DNA of 64,000 nucleotides from Syntrophomonadaceae bacterium (GTDB lineage Bacteria > Bacillota > Syntrophomonadia > Syntrophomonadales > Syntrophomonadaceae), in the NCBI GenBank assembly GCA_012522955.1, contig JAAYJK010000127.1:1-64000 (forward strand), in the 5' to 3' direction. The number at the start of each line of letters is the position of its first letter. Position 1 is the stretch's first letter. The position numbers and the translations under genes are program-made. Under the pieces are notes generated by a model. The model saw only the letters and a list, made by a program, of their open reading frames with translations. It was not told the origin of the DNA and searched no databases. Below are positions 10,101 through 17,394 of the stretch, piece after piece.

Positions 10101-10644
10101 ACATGCGAAAACCATAAAAGCTTTCAAGTATAGGGGCTGCCAGCATATGGGCTACACTGTCAATCCCCAGGTAACGTCGCAAACTGCCCAAAACCATATC
10201 ATAATTACCCTGAATAGGGGTAAGAAGGCTTTCCAGCCAGGTGCTGTCAATACCTGGCCCCTCAGGAGTAGCCATTTTAGCACTGAATATCAGTAGATCT
10301 GCTTCCAGCCGCTTACTAATTTCTAACATGGCCCGGATAGCCGCCCCCCGCCCGCTTATCTCAGCCGGCAACACAAATTCCAGATGCGGATGCTTGAGCT
10401 TCAATTTCCCGATTAGTTCCAGGGTTGGTTGGGCCGAATGATCCCCTACACATACTATAAGCTGTCGGCGTCCAATCCAGGAGTCCAGTACTTCATCGAT
10501 AGATTCCAGCACTCTTAAGAGTTGCTCATTTTCTTCGTTGAAAGGTATTCCTATAACCAGGTCATAGCTAGCCAGTTGTTTTAAACGAGAATAGATTTTC
10601 TCCATAGCATGATCGAAAATGGCCTCACTATTTAATTGGGTCAA
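7117..10644 (-). CDS. GT-A glycosyltransferase / GH130 mannoside phosphorylase fusion
   Basis: Very large three-part cytoplasmic protein (1175 aa, no signal peptide). Residues about 25-280 are a GT-A glycosyltransferase like the GT78/GT81 glycosylglycerate synthases (DLVIGIPFNEEN, and GYGIDFWILTRAL near the metal/donor site). Residues about 290-840 are a mostly helical region I do not recognise. Residues about 845-1175 are a GH130 five-bladed propeller with NPGSLRIGE, the GCEDPRL motif (catalytic Asp near 943), YHGVDHNYVYSLG and VYYGAADTSIGVA. GH130 enzymes phosphorolyse or transfer beta-mannosides. Together with the GDP-mannose genes this suggests synthesis or recycling of a beta-mannan or mannosylated solute. 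The gene converges on the mannose operon. A GGGGGG tract precedes the ATG. Confidence 0.8.
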   Translation of the reverse strand: MTQLNSEAIFDHAMEKIYSRLKQLASYDLVIGIPFNEENEQLLRVLESIDEVLDSWIGRRQLIVCVGDHSAQPTLELIGKLKLKHPHLEFVLPAEISGRGAAIRAMLEISKRLEADLLIFSAKMATPEGPGIDSTWLESLLTPIQGNYDMVLGSLRRYLGIDSVAHMLAAPILESFYGFRMSEPLGGIYAISHDLVEQLAHEAIFWGNRIQGYGIDFWILTRALCWNKIICEMNIGSEPAPHSVEKKNQIFYDTVLTVFESIKRDSAIWMQDKLVLKVADTLARSTRKRTEVITHPIPLLIGNFKAGYGTYKDIFDHYDQEKRLQDLLGQSENEFSFDDELWVSLLFDFMFAYTFGAEDEQTSVCSALTSLYNGRIASYGVELHHFQLQLEQSSFEEKDEFLTRKIDAMRQRLTAAVRGMKGDFVRDWITRLEQSRPPLVPLGYMEYVPGKPIVIPKKIVGKDKRLVETDHIFKDLRKQYGESFNHFMTDGLGLTPDAAPTEMNLAMEQFMKSLEEMLAELLPGDLHKRDGVRQFVDILFNLMPKHKMFTIHSDILREMLVRFPPINVMIPLGFYKPADLIEAMGTRDAVTFSNLIETRAYADRDLEWLANSLKPESFEWVEMKPIILDEDLHMGILSRGKISYSNHITARIPIKPLEYDSGGKYPRLRYFMSIVRRMVVAEHYSQLFRRIVSERKNIGRRLYNSIMGLTKGEDFSAHNIFENFHHREMVEKIRYLSDKLAADEQEGSARLLRLAADGYSLAQVMEDNSFLTCSAWSWASYSFKGGQTNPGPWTTTVESRWFNHHFLEILYQQLGYDVDSIMQIVIRLIQSGQSSQNLLDTLLPTRPKDVTVVVQEPTDKPSKHLLRYERNPILEPIKEHYWESKYVLNPGSLRIGETVYLFYRAVGDDDISHIGLAVTDGYRVLKRLPEPIFSPATPEEKMGCEDPRLIKIEDRIYMLYTAYDGNIAQIAAASIAVEDLLNEKYRAWRRDGLAFKNIWDKDAILFPDRINDKYVIYHRIEPSIWVTYMNQIKFPIKEKHAIIVGPRPGRMWDSLKIGAGAQPIKTRHGWLLIYHGVDHNYVYSLGVLLVDLENPQKVIYRSPNPILEPEEDYEVGLSGAWVPNVVFTCGAVGAEDKEVLDDDDEVLVYYGAADTSIGVATATVAELIPEEFRMN

Positions 10645-10744
10645 TTTAATCCCCCCTGCTAACTTGGATAATCTTTAAATAATATGCGCATTTTGAGGTT
10701 TTAATATTTAACCCGGCCCAATTAAATATTTATATGTCAAGAGC

Positions 10745-10785
10745 AAAGGGGGATGTTAAGCGGTAATCAGCCAACATCCCCCTTT
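10745..10785 (-). terminator. terminator between pepF and the GT/GH130 gene
   Basis: A perfect 13-bp stem (10745-10757 with 10773-10785) lies just after the pepF stop codon. The T-run is short on both strands. It should separate pepF transcription from the GT/GH130 gene, which lies in the same direction. Confidence 0.65.
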
Positions 10786-10801
10786 ATTTAACAAAAAATT
10801 A

Positions 10802-12598
10802 CTATACCATGGCTTCCAACTCAGCCAGCAGGTGATTAAAATACTGCAGGGCTTTGTCCACCGGCTCCGGAGTGTCAAGGTCTACTCCCGCCTTCTGCAG
10901 CAAGGCTATGGGATAATCACTGGAACCCGAACTCAAGAATTGCAGATAGCGATCTACTGCTGCTTGACCTTCCTTCATTATCATTTGCTTAATAGCAGTA
11001 GCTGCTGAAAAACCAGTAGCATATTTATACACATAAAAAGCGGAATAAAAATGGGGGATACGGGCCCATTCCATTTCAATTTCCTTATCCAGTATTACTT
11101 CAGGGCCATAATATAGAGCATTAAGTTCCCGATAAATCTGCCCCAGAGAATCAGGCGTCAAAGCCTGACCGGCTTCTACCTGATCGTGTACTATTTTTTC
11201 AAACTCGGCAAACATGGTCTGCCTAAATACGGTACCTCTGAACTGCTCCAGGTAATGATTAATCAGGTACATTTTTTCCTTGGGATCAGTGCTTTTCTTC
11301 AATAGGTAATCAATAAGCAGTGATTCATTAACCGTAGAGGCCACCTCAGCTACAAATATTGTATACTGGCTGTAAATATAGGGTTGGGCTTTATTGGAAT
11401 AATAACTGTGCATGGAATGCCCCATCTCATGAGCCAGGGTGAATACATCATCTAATTTGTTATCATAGTTCAGCAGTACATAGGGATGACTGTCATAAGA
11501 ACCCCAGGAATAGGCACCGCTGGTCTTGCCCCGGTTTTCGTATACATCAATCCACCCCGACTCCAGGCCGTTTTTAAGAGCTGAAAGATATTGATCTCCC
11601 AGCGGAGTCAAAGCCTGGAGGATTATATTCTTGGCCTCCTCATAGTCTACTTCCATCTTGAATTCGGATACCAAGGGGGTATAGATATCATACATGTGTA
11701 ATTCATCCAGGCCCAACATTTTCTGACGCAACCTCATATAACGATACATGTATTCCAGATTATTGTGTACTGATTTTATTAAGTTATCATAAACCTGAAG
11801 GGATATCTTGTCTCCATCCAGGGAAGCTTGCAAGGCGGAATCATATTTCCTGACCCTGGCATAGAAAATGTCGCTTTTAACACTGGAACTCAAGGTACTG
11901 GCAAGGGTATTGCGCATTTTAGTATAGGAATCATAGAGTCCGGTAAAGGCTTCTTGTCTGACCCTTCGCTCACTGCTTTCCATTAACCTGCCATACCGCC
12001 CCTTGGTCAGCTCGATCTCTTCACCATTCTCATCCTTAATTACCGGAAATTTTATATCAGCATTATTGAACATGGTAAATATATTGCGAGGGGCAATGGA
12101 AAGATCCGCCGACATTGCAAGTATCTTCTCTTCGGCGGGTGTTAAGATGTGTTTTTTCTGCCGGAGCAATTCATCAAAGAACTTTTTATAGAGCTTCAGG
12201 TCAGATTCCTGAGCTATAAATTCCCCCAGTCTTTCTTCTGGTATGGCAATTATTTCTGGAACTACAAATGAGGTGGCACTCTGCACTTGTACCATAATTC
12301 CCTGGGCCCGATCAAACAGGGTTTGATAATGGGGATTGGTGTTATCCTCATCCTTACGCATTTTGGCATATACAAACAGGGCTTCAACCCGGCGATCAAT
12401 AGTTTCTAGTAAATGGAGAGTCTTAAGTAGTTCTTGGGCTGAATCTCCCAGAGTATCCCTAAGACTTTCTATCTCCTGGGTCTGCAGCTTTAGTTGCTCA
12501 AAATCCCGTTCCCAGTCCTCTTCCTGACTGTATATATCTTCCAGCTTCCATTTATATCTGGCTTCTATTTCTTCCCTTATTCTTGCTTTACCCTTCAC
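10802..12598 (-). CDS. pepF: oligoendopeptidase F
   Basis: Cytoplasmic zinc metallopeptidase of family M3 that cleaves oligopeptides. The zinc-binding HEMGH motif lies near residue 389 in LAHEMGHSMHSYYSN, with the third ligand (Glu) in the ASTVNESLL segment. Length (598 aa) is typical. I chose the GTG at 12598 because AGGAGGA lies 5 bases before it; a longer open frame upstream would put that site inside the gene. It is transcribed alone, with a terminator after it and the divergent PG-binding gene in front. Confidence 0.92.
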   Translation of the reverse strand: MKGKARIREEIEARYKWKLEDIYSQEEDWERDFEQLKLQTQEIESLRDTLGDSAQELLKTLHLLETIDRRVEALFVYAKMRKDEDNTNPHYQTLFDRAQGIMVQVQSATSFVVPEIIAIPEERLGEFIAQESDLKLYKKFFDELLRQKKHILTPAEEKILAMSADLSIAPRNIFTMFNNADIKFPVIKDENGEEIELTKGRYGRLMESSERRVRQEAFTGLYDSYTKMRNTLASTLSSSVKSDIFYARVRKYDSALQASLDGDKISLQVYDNLIKSVHNNLEYMYRYMRLRQKMLGLDELHMYDIYTPLVSEFKMEVDYEEAKNIILQALTPLGDQYLSALKNGLESGWIDVYENRGKTSGAYSWGSYDSHPYVLLNYDNKLDDVFTLAHEMGHSMHSYYSNKAQPYIYSQYTIFVAEVASTVNESLLIDYLLKKSTDPKEKMYLINHYLEQFRGTVFRQTMFAEFEKIVHDQVEAGQALTPDSLGQIYRELNALYYGPEVILDKEIEMEWARIPHFYSAFYVYKYATGFSAATAIKQMIMKEGQAAVDRYLQFLSSGSSDYPIALLQKAGVDLDTPEPVDKALQYFNHLLAELEAMV

Positions 12599-12753
12599 GA
12601 TATTCCTCCTTATCGATAATATTGGCATTAACACTTTATTTTATCCTTTAATGGCATAATTATACCAGAAAAGAAAAAACCAAGGCATGCAAGCCCTAAA
12701 AGCTACTTGTATCAGCCCGCCAAGAACCCTCCTTTTAACTTTTTCATAGGATA

Positions 12754-14736
12754 ATGGAGGATAATTATAACAAGGGAAGGGTTGCTTTGAAACAGATACA
12801 GGGACCTGTGCCCTATTTTTCCAGCCGAGTTCTTAGGCTGCAGGTTCCTTATCAGCAAGGGCTGGACATAAAGATTTTACAGGCCCTGCTCAACCTGTTG
12901 CCAGAACCCATGGGTGGCCAGCAAATTGAGGTGGATGGCATCTTTGGACCGGATACCCGCAAGGCCCTTATGCTTTTTCAAAAATATTTCCAACTAGCCG
13001 TAACAGGAGCAAGCAGTGATGAAACTTACCATTGTCTGGGGCATTCCAGCGGTAAGTTTTCCCGAGGGAATCCGGTTTTTTCTTCCCGTATGATTATACC
13101 AGGAAGCCAAGGCCGGGATGTACAGATTCTGCAAAACCGTTTATCTGCCTATTATAAAACCTATTTGAATCGACCCGGCAGTGGTAAATATGATAAATAT
13201 ACAGCCCGGGCCGTAAAATCTCTGCAGGAAGACTTTAAGCTGACAGGTGAAGAAGACCGTGTCGGACCTTACACTTATGCGCTTATACTGCTGCAATCTC
13301 CCTTGGGCGGACGAATATTACAGAAAGGCAGGCATGGTCTGGACACTTATTTTCTACAGCTCTATCTTAAGCGCTGGGGTTATTACCATGCTACTTCCAA
13401 TGGTTTTTTCTCTCATTCTACCTTTAAAGCCCTAACCAGCTTTCAAAGGGATGCTGCCATCAGAGCAGATGGGATAGTCGGACCCCAAACTTATCTGGCT
13501 TTAGGCCATGCCCAATCCTTTCCTCCTTTGGAATACAGCTGTATAATCGAGAACGCTGATACCATCTCCAAACTGTCCCGGCTAGTTAAGCAACCTGAGG
13601 CCAAGTTAATGAAGTTCAATAAGTTTAAAGGCCGAGGCAAGAGGCTTAAGCCTGGACAATGCTTACGCCCGCCGACTCCCCTGGCGTTTCATCTAATCGA
13701 GAAAAATGACAGTTTAAAAAGTATTGCCGATAAATATGGCCTGGATCCCCAACACCTAACCCAAGCTAACCCAATTCAAGCCGGGCAGGGACTGGTGCCG
13801 GGAGCAACCCTTTTCTTGCCCGAATACAAGCCCCGATTGAAGGGCCAAATATGGTATCTTAATAACCGGCCCGGGTCAGTGGAGCTAAAATCTATAAATC
13901 TGAAAAATATGCATAGAACCATCCTGTACCGGTTTAATGAAGAGGAACTGGGTTTTGGCAGACATGGTTTAGAAAAGGGGATAGGAGCTTCCCACATCTG
14001 GCCCAAGGTTTACCGCTTATGGCGGAATAATGCAGCTTACCCTCCGGCAACCCTGGGTCATAAACCCTGGTGCCTGAAGAAAAAGGATAATTTCTATTCA
14101 GCATTTAATAAGGCCAACAGCAGTCCAAAAGCTATTTCCCCTTCGTTATCGGCAGATAGATTTTCCTTGTGGAATAAGTTTTCTCCTGTCCCTGAGCCCA
14201 AGGCAGTCTCATCCCCTGGCTATGCCCCGCCTATCATTGAAACTTCTATAAACCGGTATTTCGATGAACAAGCTCTGGTTCATTACCGCCTAAGCCTTGA
14301 TAATAATCATCTGCTGCTTTTTGTAATTATACCTCCAGCCCGGGAAACTGCTGCATTTCTTTATCACTTGCCATCGGAAGAGCTGCGCAAAATAAGCGAG
14401 CATGCGATAGATGGAGTATTTAGCTCTGATAGCCAGCTCTTTCTGCTCCTGGAAAAGGACAGTTATGGAGCATATTATCCATGGTTTTACCAGCAAATAA
14501 AGCTCTACTCATCACGGGGTTATTGCCGAGGTGAAGTAATAAAGGTGCGATCGTGCCAGTTCAATCAATATTGCTTTAACCCGGATAATACTCTCCTGCT
14601 GTTCATCATGCACACTCCCCGCACCTTTTATCCACTGCCTGAATACTGCCGACATATGTATATTAAACCATTGCAATCTCCCTTATTGTTTCAGCTGACC
14701 TCAAATGAAAGGCCTTTTTATCCTATATGGATATAG
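12754..14736 (+). CDS. triple peptidoglycan-binding / LysM protein
   Basis: 660-residue protein with three PG_binding_1 repeats (about residues 25-95, 110-175 and 185-250; signatures VDGIFGPDTRKALMLFQ and ADGIVGPQTYLAL). Two LysM-like modules follow (about 265-300 and 310-355, FHLIEKNDSLKSIADKYGL). The last 300 residues match nothing I recognise. No signal peptide is visible, so it may act in the mother cell or spore rather than outside the cell. The ATG at 12754 has a poor ribosome binding site. A TTG at 12787, with GGGAAGGG upstream, is an alternative start. A cell-wall or spore cortex role is likely but not proven. Confidence 0.75.
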   Translation: MEDNYNKGRVALKQIQGPVPYFSSRVLRLQVPYQQGLDIKILQALLNLLPEPMGGQQIEVDGIFGPDTRKALMLFQKYFQLAVTGASSDETYHCLGHSSGKFSRGNPVFSSRMIIPGSQGRDVQILQNRLSAYYKTYLNRPGSGKYDKYTARAVKSLQEDFKLTGEEDRVGPYTYALILLQSPLGGRILQKGRHGLDTYFLQLYLKRWGYYHATSNGFFSHSTFKALTSFQRDAAIRADGIVGPQTYLALGHAQSFPPLEYSCIIENADTISKLSRLVKQPEAKLMKFNKFKGRGKRLKPGQCLRPPTPLAFHLIEKNDSLKSIADKYGLDPQHLTQANPIQAGQGLVPGATLFLPEYKPRLKGQIWYLNNRPGSVELKSINLKNMHRTILYRFNEEELGFGRHGLEKGIGASHIWPKVYRLWRNNAAYPPATLGHKPWCLKKKDNFYSAFNKANSSPKAISPSLSADRFSLWNKFSPVPEPKAVSSPGYAPPIIETSINRYFDEQALVHYRLSLDNNHLLLFVIIPPARETAAFLYHLPSEELRKISEHAIDGVFSSDSQLFLLLEKDSYGAYYPWFYQQIKLYSSRGYCRGEVIKVRSCQFNQYCFNPDNTLLLFIMHTPRTFYPLPEYCRHMYIKPLQSPLLFQLTSNERPFYPIWI

Positions 14737-14956
14737 GGTGAGTTGCCATCATCCGTACCGTTTGGTCAGCTGGCTATGGAATATTCCAACAGATAAATAC
14801 TGGAACAATATAGATCCATAACAGCAGGATACCAGGGGCATAAAAATTTATATTTGAATATTGATAGGCTCCAAGTTAAATGTGGCCCATATTAGTATAT
14901 AATCTAGTAGACAGTCTACACTGTACTAATCAATACCCATATCGGAGGAATTATTA

Positions 14957-15553
14957 ATGAAACGAATTCTTTCCATGTTCGTAGCCGGACTAGCCACCTT
15001 ATTGCCGGTATACATCTCTATCTGGCTGATAGTATGGCTATTTAACATGGTTGATAATATATTGAAACCACTTTTGGAACCAATTATAGGTTGCGCTGTG
15101 CCTGGCCTGGGTTTTATAATTATTATTACTTTAATTGTTCTGCTTGGATTCATCTCCACCAACTACCTGGGCCACAGGATACTGGGATGGTGGGAGAATA
15201 TTATGCAGAATATTCCCCTCTTGGGCAAAGTATATGGAACCATAAAACGTATTACCGATTCTTTATTCTCATCCAATAAAAGCGCTTTTAGGCAAGTGGC
15301 CTTATTGGAGTTTCCCCGCCCCGGCATTTATTCCCTGGGCTTTATTACCAACGACGAATTCCCCTATATTAATAAGGACACCTACTCTATCTTTATTCCT
15401 ACTACTCCCAATCCTACTTCGGGCTGGTTTGTGGTACTGCCCCGGGAAGATGTAACTATACTGGACATAAGTGTTGATCAAGGCATGGAAATTATAATCT
15501 CAGCCGGCATGGTTTCCAATGGCAAGAGTACCCCTTCCTGTAAAGGGGATTAA
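14957..15553 (+). CDS. DUF502 membrane protein
   Basis: Two N-terminal membrane segments (about residues 7-30 and 48-72) with a polar link VDNILKPLLEPIIG precede a soluble domain containing IPLLGKVYGTIKRITDSLF and the FIPTTPNPTSGWFVVLP motif. These match the DUF502 family, which has no assigned function. GGAGG lies 8 bases before the ATG. It stands between the PG-binding gene and a flavin-binding protein with no sign of close coupling to either. Confidence 0.85.
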   Translation: MKRILSMFVAGLATLLPVYISIWLIVWLFNMVDNILKPLLEPIIGCAVPGLGFIIIITLIVLLGFISTNYLGHRILGWWENIMQNIPLLGKVYGTIKRITDSLFSSNKSAFRQVALLEFPRPGIYSLGFITNDEFPYINKDTYSIFIPTTPNPTSGWFVVLPREDVTILDISVDQGMEIIISAGMVSNGKSTPSCKGD

Positions 15554-15628
15554 TTTTAATGTATAAGTACTCAGGATATCAAGTACAATAGTAACATAAT
15601 AAGTATTATATGGAAGGAGTACCCTCAT

Positions 15629-16138
15629 ATGTCAGAACAGATAAGTTACAATGCTATGGCTCAGGAACTCTTGGGACAGCTGCCACGAGGTGCTTTTCTC
15701 TCGGTACGGGCTGAAGAAAGGATTAATACTATGACCATTGGTTGGGGATCCCTGGGCTATTTTTGGAACCTTCCAGTGCTTATGGTGGCTGTCAGGTATT
15801 CAAGATATACCTATGACCTTATGGAAGAAGCTCGTGATTTCTCGGTAAGTGTACCCTTAAATTCTGATTTCAAAAAATCTCTGGCCGGTACTGGCAGCCA
15901 ATCCGGAAGAGATATAGATAAATTCAAGGTGTTCAGTCTTAAAGCAGAAAAGGGCAAATCCATTGAAAGTCCGGTGATTGGGAGCTGTGGCCTGGTTTAT
16001 GAGTGCCGGCTGATATTTAAGCAGACAATGGATCCAGCACTCTTAGCGCCTGAACTGCGGCAGAAATTCTATTCCCAGGAAGATTATCATGTAATGTATT
16101 ACGGTGAAATAGTATCTACTTATCTGAATAAGAACTAG
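15629..16138 (+). CDS. flavin reductase-like FMN-binding protein (flavoredoxin type)
   Basis: Predicted FMN-binding split-barrel protein, probably an electron carrier or flavin reductase. The motif ERINTMTIGWGSLGYFWN followed by VAVRYSRYTYDLMEEARDFSVSVP is typical of the anaerobe flavoredoxin group. At 169 residues it is a little short for the family, but no part of the core is obviously missing. GGAAGGAG lies 10 bases before the ATG. Redox partner unknown. Confidence 0.8.
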   Translation: MSEQISYNAMAQELLGQLPRGAFLSVRAEERINTMTIGWGSLGYFWNLPVLMVAVRYSRYTYDLMEEARDFSVSVPLNSDFKKSLAGTGSQSGRDIDKFKVFSLKAEKGKSIESPVIGSCGLVYECRLIFKQTMDPALLAPELRQKFYSQEDYHVMYYGEIVSTYLNKN

Positions 16139-16216
16139 CTTAATGACAAATTCTTCGCTATGATATTAAGACTTGCCCGGCAGCTTAAGGTATGAACAGA
16201 CAGTGTTGTGTCAATG

Positions 16217-16253
16217 GCCCGCCAAACTCCCGAATCAGGAGTATTTGGCGGGC
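16217..16253. terminator. bidirectional terminator between flavoredoxin gene and hflX
   Basis: Inverted repeat GCCCGCCAAA (16217-16226) with TTTGGCGGGC (16244-16253), extended by ACTCC/GGAGT inside the loop. It begins immediately after the hflX stop codon and lies between convergent genes. T-runs are short on both sides. Confidence 0.6.
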
Positions 16254-17366
16254 TTAATAACAAGTAGTCCAGGGCTGAATATAACTGCTATTATCCAACT
16301 GCAGCCGTTGCAGTATGAGTTCCAAAAGACTGTCCAGCCCCTGTCCGCTGCGGGCGGATAGGTATATGGATCCCTTATGACCGCTATGGGCTTGTTCCTC
16401 TAATAAATCCACCTTGTTAAATACCGTTATAATTTTATTTTTTTCAGCTCCCAGCTCTTCCAGAACTGTTTCTACTACCCCAATTTTATCCAGGTAATTT
16501 GGATCAGAGATATCCACTACATGCAACAATAAATCAGCATCGATGGCTTCCTCCAGGGTCGAATGGAAGGCGGCCACCAAAGCCGGAGGCAACTCCTGAA
16601 TAAATCCCACTGTATCGGTTATCAGAATATGCCTCCCCCCGCCCAGGTCTATGCGTCGAGTGGTAGTATCAAGGGTTTGAAAGAGACGCCCATCCGCTTC
16701 CACCTGATTGGAGCCGCTTTTATGAGCCAAGCTGCACAAGGAGTTGAATAGACTTGATTTGCCGGCATTGGTATAACCCACCAAAGACAAGGTTTTAATG
16801 CCCGAACGCTGTCTCTGTTTCCTATGCAAGGCCCGGGTAGCTTCCACCTTGGCCATCTGTCGTTTTATCTCTTGAATCCGGCCCCGAATATAGCGGCGAT
16901 CCAGTTCCAGTTTCTGTTCCCCTGCTCCCCGGGTACCAATGCCTGCACCAAGGCGGCTTAATTGGGTTCCGATTCCCCGCAGCCGAGGCAGCCGATATTG
17001 TAGCAGAGCTAATTCCACCTGTAGTTGCCCCTCCCGGGACCTGGCTCTCTGAGCGAATATATCCAGGATCAACATGGTCCGATCCAGGACTTTTATCTTA
17101 AGGGCCTGCTCCAGATTGCGCAGCTGCACCGGTGAAAGTTCCCGATCAAATACTACTGTATCCGGCTCCAATTCCTGCACCAGATGTTTTAGTTCCTCCA
17201 CCTTGCCCCGGCCCAGATAGCTAGTGGACTCCATCCGACGGCGGGCTTGTACCAAAGTGACTATTACCTGCCCCCCGGCTGCCTCTACCAGCCCTTTTAA
17301 TTCCTCCAGGTACTCATCAAATCCAGAACTGCCGGAACCTTCCAGTTTTAAAGCTGCTAGAATCAC
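16254..17366 (-). CDS. hflX: ribosome-associated GTPase HflX
   Basis: GTPase that binds the 50S subunit and splits or rescues stalled ribosomes. The N-terminal HflX domain holds STSYLGRGKVEELK and FDRELSPVQLRNLE, then a coiled coil, then the G domain: G1 GYTNAGKSSLFN, G3 DTVGF, G4 FNKVD. At 370 residues it lacks the extra N-terminal extension of some homologues. The start is a GTG at 17366 with a GGAAAG upstream. It follows the ABC-F gene by 28 bases on the same strand, which makes a ribosome-protection pair. Confidence 0.9.
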   Translation of the reverse strand: MILAALKLEGSGSSGFDEYLEELKGLVEAAGGQVIVTLVQARRRMESTSYLGRGKVEELKHLVQELEPDTVVFDRELSPVQLRNLEQALKIKVLDRTMLILDIFAQRARSREGQLQVELALLQYRLPRLRGIGTQLSRLGAGIGTRGAGEQKLELDRRYIRGRIQEIKRQMAKVEATRALHRKQRQRSGIKTLSLVGYTNAGKSSLFNSLCSLAHKSGSNQVEADGRLFQTLDTTTRRIDLGGGRHILITDTVGFIQELPPALVAAFHSTLEEAIDADLLLHVVDISDPNYLDKIGVVETVLEELGAEKNKIITVFNKVDLLEEQAHSGHKGSIYLSARSGQGLDSLLELILQRLQLDNSSYIQPWTTCY

Positions 17367-17394
17367 TCTTTCCTTGTTATTACTATTTATAAGC

